A stretch of 64,000 nucleotides of DNA from Rhodobacterales bacterium (GTDB taxonomy: Bacteria > Pseudomonadota > Alphaproteobacteria > Rhodobacterales > Rhodobacteraceae), in NCBI GenBank assembly GCA_021155205.1, contig JAJNPS010000023.1, positions 1 to 64,000 on the forward strand, given 5' to 3'. Below are positions 38,957 to 47,699 of the stretch, one piece after another. The stretch's first letter is position 1. The number at the start of each line of letters is the position of its first letter. The notes under the pieces were generated by a model. It did not search any database. It was not told the origin of the DNA and saw only the letters and a program-made list of their open reading frames with translations. Position numbers and translations under genes: made by a program.

Positions 38957-39937
38957 ATGACGCTTGCAATCCTTGCCGATATCGGCGGCACCAATACGCG
39001 GGTCGCCCTGGCGGATGGCAAGACCGTCATCGCGGGCAGCCTGTCGCGCTATTCCAACGCGGAATACATGGCCGCAGGCAAGGACATCGCGCATATTCTG
39101 TCGGACTATCTGGCCAGGGCCGGGGCCAGCGTCAGCGGCGTCTGCGTCGCGGCGGCAGGTCCCGTGCAGGACGGGGTGGCCACGCTGACCAATCTCGACT
39201 GGACGATGGATGCGGTCAAGCTTTCGCGGGCCACCGGCGCGGGCCGGGTGGCCATCCTGAACGACCTCCAGGCACAGGGGCACGCGCTGGGCCATATCGC
39301 GGCGCAGAACCTGCGCACGATCGTGGCAGGACCGTCGCGTCCGGGGGCGTCGATGCTGGTCGTCGGCCTCGGCACCGGGGTCAACGCGGCGCCGGTTCAC
39401 AACACGCCCTGGGGCCGCGTCGTGCCGCCGTCGGAATGTGGCCATGTGAACATGCCGGTCCGGTCGGACGAAGACCTGCGCCTTGTGCGGTTTGTCGAGG
39501 CGCGCCTGCGGGCCGAGGGCGAGGTTGCCCATGCCGGCGTCGAGGAAGTCCTGGCCGGGCGCGGGTTGCAGACGCTTTATGCCTTTGCCGCGGCGGAGGC
39601 GGGCGCACCGGCCGAGCGGACCTCGGCAGAAATCCTGGCGGTGCTGGACGCCGGCAGCGCGGTCGCGCGCCATTCCGCCACGCTCTACACCCGCATTCTG
39701 GGGCAGATGCTGGCCGACCTTGCGCTGATCCACCTTCCCTATGGCGGCATCTACCTGATCGGCGGCATGTCGCGCGCGATGACGCCGCATTTCACCACCT
39801 TCGGGCTGGAGGCGGCGTTCCGCGAGATGCGCCGTGTCGATCTCTTGGCCCGGGATTTCTCGATCACGGTGGTCGAGGATGACTTTGCCGCACTGACCGG
39901 CTGTGCGGCCTATCTGGCGGCAGGCGGTCAGGGCTGA
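38957..39937 (+). CDS. glk: Glucokinase
   Basis: 326 residues. ATP-dependent glucose phosphorylation, following AglA hydrolysis. ADIGGTNTR (phosphate 1), LNDLQAQGHAL (catalytic Asp), GLGTGVNA (phosphate 2) and the ECGHVNMP substrate loop match bacterial Glk. The start at 38957 is preceded by AGAGGA. It lies 80 bp after aglR and may share its promoter. Confidence 0.94.
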   Translation: MTLAILADIGGTNTRVALADGKTVIAGSLSRYSNAEYMAAGKDIAHILSDYLARAGASVSGVCVAAAGPVQDGVATLTNLDWTMDAVKLSRATGAGRVAILNDLQAQGHALGHIAAQNLRTIVAGPSRPGASMLVVGLGTGVNAAPVHNTPWGRVVPPSECGHVNMPVRSDEDLRLVRFVEARLRAEGEVAHAGVEEVLAGRGLQTLYAFAAAEAGAPAERTSAEILAVLDAGSAVARHSATLYTRILGQMLADLALIHLPYGGIYLIGGMSRAMTPHFTTFGLEAAFREMRRVDLLARDFSITVVEDDFAALTGCAAYLAAGGQG

Positions 39938-39948
39938 CAGCGGCAGCG

Positions 39949-40608
39949 TCACCCCGCCAGGCGTTGCTTGAGGAATTGCAGCGCGGCACCCAGACCGTCC
40001 GGCGCGATGCCGTGGCCTGTGCCCGTCATGACATGACCATAGGTGTCGAACCCCGCCGCGACCAGTGCCTTGCCCGCGGCCGCCATGTCGCCAAAGGGCA
40101 CTACCGGATCGGCGTCGCCGTGGATCAGCAAGACCGGCGGGCGCGCGACGGTCTCTGCCGCCAGCCGTTCCGGCACCACAAGCCGCCCTGAAATCGCGAT
40201 CACTCCGGCCACCGGCAGCGGGCGGCGCGGCGCGATGTGCAGGCTGATCATCGCCCCTTGGGAAAACCCCAGCAGCACCAGCCGGTCGGGTGTCAGTCCC
40301 GCATCGGCAAGGCGCCGGTCCAGAAAGGCATCAAGATCGGCAGCCGAGGCCGCGAACCTTGCCGCCGCCTGCGTCTCGTCCGACCCGTCAAGCCAGGGGA
40401 TCGGCGACCACTGAAACCCGAACGGGTTGCCCGCACAGGGCTCCGGCGCGTCGGGGGCGACAAACAGGGTGTCCGGCAGATGCGGGGCCAGGGGATCGGC
40501 AAGCCCCAACAGGTCGGACCCGTCAGCGCCATAGCCATGCACCAGCACCACCATGCTGGTCGTCTGGCCCGAGGCGGCGGCGCGCGTCTTGTAGCGAAGT
40601 TCCCTCAC
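39949..40608 (-). CDS. Phospholipase/carboxylesterase family hydrolase
   Basis: 219 residues of the alpha/beta-hydrolase carboxylesterase 2 type. VLVHGYGADGSDL forms the oxyanion region, LGFSQGAM is the nucleophile elbow, HGDADPVVPF supplies the Asp and GTGHGI the His. It acts on short esters or lysophospholipids; substrate unproven. The GTG start overlaps the alkA stop (GTGA), showing translational coupling. Confidence 0.9.
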   Translation of the reverse strand: MRELRYKTRAAASGQTTSMVVLVHGYGADGSDLLGLADPLAPHLPDTLFVAPDAPEPCAGNPFGFQWSPIPWLDGSDETQAAARFAASAADLDAFLDRRLADAGLTPDRLVLLGFSQGAMISLHIAPRRPLPVAGVIAISGRLVVPERLAAETVARPPVLLIHGDADPVVPFGDMAAAGKALVAAGFDTYGHVMTGTGHGIAPDGLGAALQFLKQRLAG

Positions 40609-41237
40609 GCACGTATTCCTTCACGGTTCCTCGCGACATGGTAATAGGCCCAGAGGATGCGGGCCGCAACCGACCGCCAGGGCGACCACGCCCCGGCCAT
40701 GGCGCGCAGGGCTTTTTCCTGCGGCCGTGCCTCCATCGCGAACAGGACCCGCGCGGATTCCTGCAAGGCCAGGTCGCCCGGCGCGAAAACATCCGCCCGA
40801 CCCAGCGCGAACATCGCGTAGATCTCGGCGGTCCACAGACCGATGCCGGGCACCTTGACCAGGGTTGCCACCACATCTGCATCCGGCACGCTGCGCAATG
40901 CGGCATAGTCGATCCCGGCGGTGGCCAGCGCGCGGCCATAGCGCGCCTTCTGCCGGCTGAGGCCCGCCGCACGCAGCGTCTCATCCGATGCGACCGCCAT
41001 TGCGGCAGGATCGGTCAGGCCGGCCAACTCCAAACGCGCCCAGATCGCATCCGCGCTGGCCACCGAGACCTGCTGGCTGACGATGGCGTCCAGAAGGGCG
41101 GCAAAACCGTCATCGCGACGGCGCAGGGGCACGGCGCCGATCACCTCCAGCGCGATGGCAAAGCGCGGTTCGTGCGCGGCAAGCCAATGCGCCCCTTCGG
41201 CCACGCAGGCCTCCGTCAAGATGATGCGACCAACCAT
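40605..41237 (-). CDS. alkA: DNA-3-methyladenine glycosylase II
   Basis: 210 residues. Removes alkylated purines in base-excision repair. The helix-hairpin-helix VPGIGLWTAEIYAMFALGR and the catalytic Asp in FAPGDLAL define the HhH-GPD family. It lacks the N-terminal domain of E. coli AlkA, as many shorter homologues do. The ATG at 41237 was chosen because sequence above it is antisense to the MFS gene region. Confidence 0.9.
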   Translation of the reverse strand: MVGRIILTEACVAEGAHWLAAHEPRFAIALEVIGAVPLRRRDDGFAALLDAIVSQQVSVASADAIWARLELAGLTDPAAMAVASDETLRAAGLSRQKARYGRALATAGIDYAALRSVPDADVVATLVKVPGIGLWTAEIYAMFALGRADVFAPGDLALQESARVLFAMEARPQEKALRAMAGAWSPWRSVAARILWAYYHVARNREGIRA

Positions 41238-41367
41238 CCCGTCCTTCCGCTGTTCTGCTCCCGTCCCTGCTTTGACCAGATTGCGGGAAAGGAAAAGGGG
41301 CAAGCGCCGGATTTTCGGCCGATGCACGGCATTTGCCTTGCGAGCCCCGCTGGCAGGCCTTACGCCA

Positions 41368-42594
41368 ATGCCCATGACGATGTCCCTTGCCCACGATGAC
41401 CGGCTGGCCAAGCGCAACGTGGCCGTGCTGGTCGCGGCCCAGGCCATTCTGGGCGCACAGTTGCCGATGGTCTTTACCGTGGCGGGGCTGGCCGGAACCA
41501 CGCTGTCGCCCAACCGCTGCTGGGCGACCCTGCCCATCACCTGCATGGTGATCGGGTCGATGCTGACGGCGACACCGATTTCGGCGCTGATGCAGCGTCA
41601 CGGGCGGCGGGCCGGGTTTGCGTTTGGGGCGCTGGGTGGGGCGGTCGGGGCAGCGATCGGGGCGGCGGGGCTGATGACCGGATCGTTTCTGGTGTTCTGT
41701 CTGGGCGCGCTTGTCAGCGGCATCTACATGTCGGCGCAGGGGTTCTACCGCTTTGCCGCTGCCGATACCGCGTCAGAAGCGTTCCGTCCCAAGGCGATCA
41801 GCTGGGTGATGGCGGGCGGCCTTTTGTCGGCCGTCATCGGCCCGCAACTGGTCAAGGTGACGGCCGAAAGCATGGTTGTGCCATTCCTAGGAACCTATGT
41901 CGCGGTGATCGTGCTGAACCTGGTCGGGGTGTTTCTCTTTGCCGCCTTGTCGATCCCGACGCCGCCCGCCGCAGCGCCGGGCGATGCTGCGGGACGGTCA
42001 AGGTCGGAACTGATCCGCACCCCGGTCATTGCCGTCGCGATGATCTGCGCGGCGGTGTCCTATGCGCTGATGAACCTGGTCATGACCTCGTCGCCGCTGG
42101 CGGTGGTCGGTTCCGGCTTTGCCACCAGCAACGCCGCCGACATCGTCTCGGCGCATGTGCTGGCGATGTATGCGCCCAGTTTCGTGACCGGGCACATCAT
42201 CGCACGTTTTGGGGCAAAGCGCGTCATCGCCGCGGGGTTGGTCATCCTCGCCCTTGCCGGATCGGTCGCCATCGCGGGCATCAGGCTGGAAAACTTTTTC
42301 GGGGCGATGATCCTTTTGGGGATCGGCTGGAACTTCGGTTTCATCGGGGCCACGACCCTCTTGACCTCGATCCAGCGCCCCGCGGAACGCGGCCGCCTGC
42401 AGGGACTGAACGACTTTGTGGTGTTCGGCGGCGTGACACTGGCCAGCCTGTCGTCAGGCGGCTTGATGAACTGCTCTGGCGGGTCGGTGCAGACCGGCTG
42501 GCAGATGGTCAACCTGGCAATGCTGCCGTTCCTGGTGCTGGCGGGGGCAGCCCTGATCTGGCTTTGGCGTCAAGAGGGCGCGGCGCGCGCCTGA
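41368..42594 (+). CDS. MFS transporter
   Basis: 408 residues with about twelve hydrophobic helices and a central cytoplasmic loop near residues 200-215. The motif QRHGRRAGFAFGALGGAVGA after helix 2 is the MFS loop 2-3 motif A in degenerate form. Substrate unknown. Three closely spaced in-frame ATGs (41368, 41374, 41380) leave the start uncertain. Its stop codon directly abuts the stop of the opposing gene at 42595. Confidence 0.87.
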   Translation: MPMTMSLAHDDRLAKRNVAVLVAAQAILGAQLPMVFTVAGLAGTTLSPNRCWATLPITCMVIGSMLTATPISALMQRHGRRAGFAFGALGGAVGAAIGAAGLMTGSFLVFCLGALVSGIYMSAQGFYRFAAADTASEAFRPKAISWVMAGGLLSAVIGPQLVKVTAESMVVPFLGTYVAVIVLNLVGVFLFAALSIPTPPAAAPGDAAGRSRSELIRTPVIAVAMICAAVSYALMNLVMTSSPLAVVGSGFATSNAADIVSAHVLAMYAPSFVTGHIIARFGAKRVIAAGLVILALAGSVAIAGIRLENFFGAMILLGIGWNFGFIGATTLLTSIQRPAERGRLQGLNDFVVFGGVTLASLSSGGLMNCSGGSVQTGWQMVNLAMLPFLVLAGAALIWLWRQEGAARA

Positions 42595-43368
42595 TTACCA
42601 GCGCCCTGTGGTGGCCTGCCACAGCAGTCGGCCCCGCCGTGAAAACTCCGACATGCCAAGACGGCCTTGCAGGACGGCCGCAGGGTCGTTCGCGGCCTCG
42701 GTCAGGATGGCTGCGGCCTGCCAGCCCGCCAGCAATGCCGGGGCGACGGCTGCGGGAACCGCGTGCCGCTGGGACTGTGCCTGCCGGATGCGGGCGCGAC
42801 CTTCCCGCGCCAGTCGCGCGATGCCGTCGGGCGAGGTGTCCACGAGTGGCGTCCGTCCACGCGCGATCAGGTCGGGGACCGCCGTCAGGTAACTGGCAAG
42901 CCCCGACGCCCAGCCATATCCGCGCACGGTCTCTTCGGCCGCCGCAGCCGCGCCCATCGCCCGTGCGGCCAGCCACATCAGCCCCGCACCGGTGTCCTCG
43001 AGATAGGCATCCAGTGCCCCTTGATCGGCAAAGGGTTCGGTGCCGATATCCGCCCGCCGTGCCACGATCAGGCGGTCCATCACGTCCAATGGCAGGTCGC
43101 AGTCGCGGATCACCTGATGCAGCGGCCCTGCCACCTCATGCGCCTGCGCCGCACCGGATGCGGCGTTCTCGACCACATCCCGCCACCATTGCAGCCGCAT
43201 TTCGGCGATCAGGGGTTCCTGCGTCACCCAGGGCACCCGCGCGACCTCAAGGTTCCAGGCATAAAGCGGGAACAGCCGCTGGCGTGCCGGGACCGGGGCG
43301 GCCATGACGGCGGCAAAGCGGTCGGGATCGCCACGTTGCACGAGGTCGGCGCAAGCATGAATGGTCAA
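42595..43368 (-). CDS. Squalene/phytoene synthase-fold protein, NDUFAF6-like
   Basis: 257 residues. The fold (YAWNLEVARVPWVTQEPLIAEMRLQWWRDVV) matches the squalene/phytoene synthase superfamily, but the two DxxxD metal-binding motifs of prenyl synthases are not evident. That pattern is typical of the mitochondrial complex I assembly factor NDUFAF6 and its alphaproteobacterial relatives. A true carotenoid function is therefore unlikely. The start overlaps the cimA stop by 4 bp, so the two genes are coupled. Confidence 0.82.
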   Translation of the reverse strand: MTIHACADLVQRGDPDRFAAVMAAPVPARQRLFPLYAWNLEVARVPWVTQEPLIAEMRLQWWRDVVENAASGAAQAHEVAGPLHQVIRDCDLPLDVMDRLIVARRADIGTEPFADQGALDAYLEDTGAGLMWLAARAMGAAAAAEETVRGYGWASGLASYLTAVPDLIARGRTPLVDTSPDGIARLAREGRARIRQAQSQRHAVPAAVAPALLAGWQAAAILTEAANDPAAVLQGRLGMSEFSRRGRLLWQATTGRW

Positions 43369-44984
43369 GCCGGGGCCCCGTGGTCGCGGATCAGTTTCCA
43401 GTTGATCGCATCCAGAAGCGCCTCGAAGGATGCATCCACGATATTGGCGCTGACGCCGACGGTGGACCAGCGATGGCCTTGTGCATCCTCGCTGTCGATG
43501 ATGACCCGCGTCACCGCTTCGGTGCCGCCATTGGTGATGCGGACCTTGAAATCCACCAGCTTCATGTCGTCGATGCAGGCCTGATAGGGGCCAAGGTCCT
43601 TGGCCAGCGCCTTGGCCAGCGCGTTCACCGGGCCGCGGTCGGACCCCGCCTCATCCATGCTGTCGGAGACCGACATCATCTTGGTCCCGCCGATCTTGAC
43701 CACCACGACCGCCTCGGACAGGCTGACCATGCGGTCATACTTGTTCTTGCGTCGTTCGACGGTGACGCGGTAGCGCTTGACCTCGAAGAATGTCGGACAC
43801 AGCCCCAGTTCGCGCCGCGCGACCAGCTCGAAACTGGCCTGCGCGCCGTCATAGGCATAGCCCTGATCCTCGCGTTCCTTGATCACCTCGATGATCCGGC
43901 CGAGGCGAGGGTCCTTTGGATCGACCACGATCCCCGCTGCCGCCAGCCGCGCGCGCAGGTTCGACTGGCCTGCCTGATTGGACATCGGGATGACACGGGC
44001 GTTGCCGACGATTTCAGGCGGGACATGTTCGTAGGTCGCGGGGTCTTTCAGGATCGCCGAGGCGTGCAGCCCTGACTTGTGCGCAAAGGCCGAGGCACCG
44101 ACATAAGGTGCGCTTCGCTGCGGCACCCGGTTCAGGATGTCGTCCAGCATCCGGCTGGTGCGCAGAATGCCTGCCAGCGCCTCGTGCGTCACGCCGGTAT
44201 GGAAGCGGCTGGCAAAGGGGGCCTTCAGCAGCAAGGTCGGGATCAACGTCGTCAGGTTGGCATTGCCGCAGCGTTCGCCCAATCCGTTCAGCGTGCCTTG
44301 AATCTGGCGGACCCCGGCAGAGACGGCGGCCAGGGAATTGGCCACCGCATTGCCGGTATCGTCGTGGCAATGGATGCCAAGCCGGTCGCCGGGGATGCCG
44401 GAGGCGATCACCTCGGTGACGACGCGGGCGACCTCGTCGGGAAGCGTGCCACCGTTGGTGTCACAGAGGACGATCCAGCGGGCACCGGCGTCGTAGGCCG
44501 CCCGCAGGCAGGACAGCGCGTAGGCGGGATTGGCGCGGTAGCCGTCGAAGAAGTGCTCGGCGTCGAAAAGCGCTTCGCGCGATCTGGATTTCAGATGCGC
44601 GAAGGAGGCCGCGATGGCGTCGCGGTTTTCATCGAGGCTGACGCCAAGGGCGGTGGTGACGTGGAAGTCATGCGTCTTGCCGACAAGGCAGACGGCGGGG
44701 GTGCTGGCGTCGAGAACGGCGGCGAGAACATCGTCATTCTCGGCCGACCTGCCTACGCGTTTGGTCATCCCGAAGGCGGTCATCGTGGCGCGGGTCTTGG
44801 GCGGGGCGGCGAAGAAGTCGCTGTCGGTGGGGTTTGCACCGGGCCAGCCGCCTTCGATGTAGTCGACGCCGAGGGTGTCGAGGGCAGCAGCGATCTGCAG
44901 CTTTTCGGGGACGGAAAACTGGACCCCTTGGGTTTGTTGGCCATCGCGCAGGGTCGTGTCGAAGAGATAGAGGCGTTCGGTCAT
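43365..44984 (-). CDS. cimA: (R)-citramalate synthase
   Basis: 539 residues. Condenses acetyl-CoA and pyruvate to citramalate, the threonine-independent route to isoleucine. The N-terminal LYLFDTTLRDGQQTQGVQFS and GIHCHDDTGNAVANS supply the metal-binding Asp and His residues of the HMGL/DRE-TIM barrel. The C-terminal LeuA-type allosteric domain starts near residue 395. The length and VYDGAQASFELVARR-like linker fit CimA rather than LeuA. Downstream of cysS across a 64-bp gap holding two palindromes. Confidence 0.94.
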   Translation of the reverse strand: MTERLYLFDTTLRDGQQTQGVQFSVPEKLQIAAALDTLGVDYIEGGWPGANPTDSDFFAAPPKTRATMTAFGMTKRVGRSAENDDVLAAVLDASTPAVCLVGKTHDFHVTTALGVSLDENRDAIAASFAHLKSRSREALFDAEHFFDGYRANPAYALSCLRAAYDAGARWIVLCDTNGGTLPDEVARVVTEVIASGIPGDRLGIHCHDDTGNAVANSLAAVSAGVRQIQGTLNGLGERCGNANLTTLIPTLLLKAPFASRFHTGVTHEALAGILRTSRMLDDILNRVPQRSAPYVGASAFAHKSGLHASAILKDPATYEHVPPEIVGNARVIPMSNQAGQSNLRARLAAAGIVVDPKDPRLGRIIEVIKEREDQGYAYDGAQASFELVARRELGLCPTFFEVKRYRVTVERRKNKYDRMVSLSEAVVVVKIGGTKMMSVSDSMDEAGSDRGPVNALAKALAKDLGPYQACIDDMKLVDFKVRITNGGTEAVTRVIIDSEDAQGHRWSTVGVSANIVDASFEALLDAINWKLIRDHGAPA

Positions 44985-44995
44985 GGTTGCCCCCC

Positions 44996-45015
44996 AAATT
45001 CCTTCGAAGGAATTT
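44996..45015. repeat. First of two tandem perfect 20-bp palindromes
   Basis: A perfect palindrome of 20 bp centred on TTCGAA with A/T-rich ends. In RNA it would form an 8-bp stem closed by a four-base loop. It is 11 bp upstream of the cimA start codon and overlaps where its ribosome site should be. Confidence 0.7.
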
Positions 45016-45017
45016 GC

Positions 45018-45037
45018 AAAAATCTTCGAAGATTTTT
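45018..45037. repeat. Second of two tandem perfect 20-bp palindromes
   Basis: A perfect 20-bp palindrome, again centred on CTTCGAAG, flanked by A5 and T5. It begins 2 bp after the first one. Read on the minus strand after cysS it resembles an intrinsic terminator, with the T5 tract at the end of the stem. Confidence 0.7.
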
Positions 45038-45048
45038 GGAGCGGGCGG

Positions 45049-46521
45049 TCATTTCAGGGCCTCGATTTTGGCGGGGTCGAAGTCGGGACCGGGGACGAGT
45101 TCGATGGTGTGTTTGGTCATCCGCACTTCTACTCCGGCGGAACGCAACTGCATTTTCAGTCGGTCCAGCGCACTAAAATCTTTCGATTTTTTCGACTCTA
45201 ATTGGAGGTTGGCCATATGACTCGAAAGCCCGGCCAGCGTCCACTCGACTGTCCCTTTTGCAGCTTGTGCCACGCCTTCCAGCGATTGGCCTGCCCGCCC
45301 GACAATCGGAGGCTTGTGCCATGCACCCATTTCAGGACGCAGCAAACCAAGCAATTGTGCAGACGCCAAGAACCGCGGGCCACCATGACCTGAGATCGCA
45401 ACCGACTTTGCCAGAGTATGAAGCCATGAAAGCGCGTCCGCCGTATTCAGATCATCACCCAGCGACGTCACCACCTCTTCGTAAGGTCGATCGGAAACCT
45501 CCAAGCCTGAGACAATATCCCGCCATTTTGACAAGGTTTCCCTCGCCTGACGCGCCTTCTCCGCCGTCCAATCCATCGGCTTGGAGTAATGCGTCCCCAA
45601 GAGCACGAACCGGATCACCTCGCCCGGCACGCCCTGATCCAGCAAATCCCTGACCGTGAAGAAATTCCCCAGGCTCTTGGACATCTTCTTGCCCTCGACC
45701 TGCAGCATCTCGTTATGCAGCCAGACCCGCGCGAATTCCCCATGCGGATAGGCGCAGGCCGACTGCGCGATCTCGTTCTCGTGGTGGGGAAACTGCAGGT
45801 CGATGCCGCCAGCATGGATGTCGAACGATGGCCCGAACAGTTCCTGCGCCATGGCCGAGCATTCGATATGCCAGCCCGGACGCCCCCTGCCCCAGGGGCT
45901 GTCCCATCCCGGTTCCTGCGCGCTCGACGGCTTCCACAGGACGAAATCCATCGGGTCTTCCTTGTAGGGCGCAACCTCGACCCGTGCGCCCGCAATCATG
46001 TCGTCAATGGACCGACCCGACAGCGCGCCGTAACCGGCATAGGACCGTACCCGGAACAGTACATGCCTCTCGGCTTCATAGGCATGGCCCGACGCGATCA
46101 GACCTTCGATCATCGCCACCATCTGCGGGATATACTCCGTCGCGCGCGGTTCGTGATCCGGGCGCAGCGCCCCCAGCGCATCCATGTCGGCGTGGTACCA
46201 GGCGATGGTTTCCTCGGTCCGGCCCCGGATCAGTTCCTCAAGCGTCCCCGGCGTGCCCGCCCCTTGCCGCCGCAATGCCTCGGCGTTGATCTTGTCGTCG
46301 ACGTCGGTGAAATTGCGCACATAGGTGACATGATCCGCCCCATAGACATGCCGCAACAGCCGGTAAAGGACGTCGAACACCACCACGGGCCGCGCGTTGC
46401 CCAGGTGCGCGCGGTCATAGACGGTCGGGCCGCAGACATACATCCGGACGTTTGTCGGATCGATCGGGGAAAACACCTCCTTGCGGCGGGTTTTCGTGTT
46501 GGTCAGCTTGATCGTCGCCAT
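45049..46521 (-). CDS. cysS: Cysteinyl-tRNA synthetase
   Basis: 490 residues. The HIGH-type motif is AHLGNARPVV, the zinc-binding Cys/His set includes MYVCGPTVYD and WHIECSAMA with HHENE, and KMSKS is present (EGKKMSKSLGN). Charges tRNA-Cys. The 3' part of the gene (about 45160-45540) uses noticeably more A/T codons than the 5' part. The C-terminus ends in the usual helical tRNA-binding tail. Confidence 0.97.
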   Translation of the reverse strand: MATIKLTNTKTRRKEVFSPIDPTNVRMYVCGPTVYDRAHLGNARPVVVFDVLYRLLRHVYGADHVTYVRNFTDVDDKINAEALRRQGAGTPGTLEELIRGRTEETIAWYHADMDALGALRPDHEPRATEYIPQMVAMIEGLIASGHAYEAERHVLFRVRSYAGYGALSGRSIDDMIAGARVEVAPYKEDPMDFVLWKPSSAQEPGWDSPWGRGRPGWHIECSAMAQELFGPSFDIHAGGIDLQFPHHENEIAQSACAYPHGEFARVWLHNEMLQVEGKKMSKSLGNFFTVRDLLDQGVPGEVIRFVLLGTHYSKPMDWTAEKARQARETLSKWRDIVSGLEVSDRPYEEVVTSLGDDLNTADALSWLHTLAKSVAISGHGGPRFLASAQLLGLLRPEMGAWHKPPIVGRAGQSLEGVAQAAKGTVEWTLAGLSSHMANLQLESKKSKDFSALDRLKMQLRSAGVEVRMTKHTIELVPGPDFDPAKIEALK

Positions 46522-46782
46522 GGCAGAACCCCTTCAACTGCCCGCACTTCGCCGCCGTTCTGCGGGTCTGGAACCTTCGTCTCATCCTGAGGGGAATGGC
46601 AAAGAAGACCCGCGACCGATGGTCAGCAGGAAATGCAGGCGCAGATGATGCCCGTCTTTGTCATGACCGCGTGATAGCGCGAAAGAAACATCGCGCCAAG
46701 GACTTTTGCGATCCCGGTTTGACTGTCCGCCGCGCCCTGTCATGATCACCGACACAAAGCGGGGTGACAGGTGGGGTTGACA
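46522..46782. other. Divergent promoter region between cysS and TPM-domain gene
   Basis: 261 bp between the two start codons. It must hold both promoters. AGGTGGGG just before 46783 is the ribosome site of the TPM gene. I see no gene, riboswitch or strong repeat here. Confidence 0.5.
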
Positions 46783-47649
46783 ATGTTTCTGCGCAGTCTG
46801 GTGCTGGTGCTGTTTCTGGTCCTGCCGCTGATGGCGCTGGCGCAAGACCTGCCACAACCCCTGTCCGACACGGTCAGCGATTTTGCCGACCTTCTGCCGC
46901 CCGAGGCCGAGGCGCGGGTCGCGGCCATGATCCGGAAAACCCGCGACGAGACCGGCGTTCACATCGTGGTCGTCACCCTGGACCGGATCTCGAACTACGG
47001 TGCCGCCGACCTGGGCATCGAGGCCTATGCCAAGCGGCTGTTCAATACCTGGGGGATCGGCGATGCGACCCGCAATGACGGCATCCTGATGCTGGTCGCG
47101 CGCGATGACCGCGCCGCGCGCATCGCCCTGGGCTCTGCCTATGATCCGGTCTATGACGGGCGGGCAACGCGGGTCATCGACACCGCCATGCTGCCCGAAT
47201 TTCGCCAGGACCGCTATGCCCAAGGGATCGAGGCGGGCGTGGCGGGGGCGGTGGACCGGCTGGTCACGCCCTTTGTTGCCAAAGCCGGGGTGACGGAAAC
47301 ATCCGGCTTCGCGACCGCGTTCAACTACATGATGCTGGTCCCGATCGCGATTGTCGCAGGTTTTTTCGCGCTGGTGTTTCGCAGATCCATCGGCGACCAG
47401 ATGGCCCGGTTCAAACGCTGCCCCACCTGCGGGTCGGTGGGGCTGCGCCGCACGCGCGAAGCGGTCACGGCAGCCACGGCCGTCGCGGCGGGGTCCGGGC
47501 TTCTGCACGAGACGTGCCCGAATTGCGGGACCACCCGTACCGAACCCTATGACATCGCACGGCGCGGCAGATCGTCCGGACAGGGCGGCGGCTCATCGGG
47601 ATTTGGCGGCGGGCGATCATCCGGCGGCGGCGCGACCGGGCGCTGGTAG
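46783..47649 (+). CDS. TPM-domain membrane protein with zinc ribbon
   Basis: 288 residues. Signal peptide (MFLRSLVLVLFLVLPLMALA), periplasmic TPM domain (about 25-165, with the DFADLLPPEAEARV start), one transmembrane helix (about 187-207), then a cytoplasmic zinc ribbon (CPTCGS ... CPNCGT) and a Gly/Ser-rich tail. TPM domains occur in YgcG-like proteins and in thylakoid TLP18.3, where weak phosphatase activity is reported. The exact role is unknown. The ATG at 46783 has AGGTGGGG upstream; GTG at 46771 is less likely. Confidence 0.87.
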   Translation: MFLRSLVLVLFLVLPLMALAQDLPQPLSDTVSDFADLLPPEAEARVAAMIRKTRDETGVHIVVVTLDRISNYGAADLGIEAYAKRLFNTWGIGDATRNDGILMLVARDDRAARIALGSAYDPVYDGRATRVIDTAMLPEFRQDRYAQGIEAGVAGAVDRLVTPFVAKAGVTETSGFATAFNYMMLVPIAIVAGFFALVFRRSIGDQMARFKRCPTCGSVGLRRTREAVTAATAVAAGSGLLHETCPNCGTTRTEPYDIARRGRSSGQGGGSSGFGGGRSSGGGATGRW

Positions 47650-47663
47650 GCACGCAAAGACAT

Positions 47664-47692
47664 AAGGCCCACCCGGTTGCCGGATGGGCCTT
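47664..47692. terminator. Bidirectional terminator after TPM gene and outer-membrane gene
   Basis: AAGGCCCA and TGGGCCTT pair perfectly, with an inner CCGG/CCGG pairing, between two convergent genes. It lies 15 bp beyond the TPM stop and 8 bp before the other stop. Confidence 0.7.
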
Positions 47693-47699
47693 GCATGGA

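Noticed and set aside
42595..43368. Phytoene synthase (crtB) for carotenoids
   Set aside because: The metal-binding DxxxD motifs are not evident, and the gene is coupled to cimA, not to crt genes.
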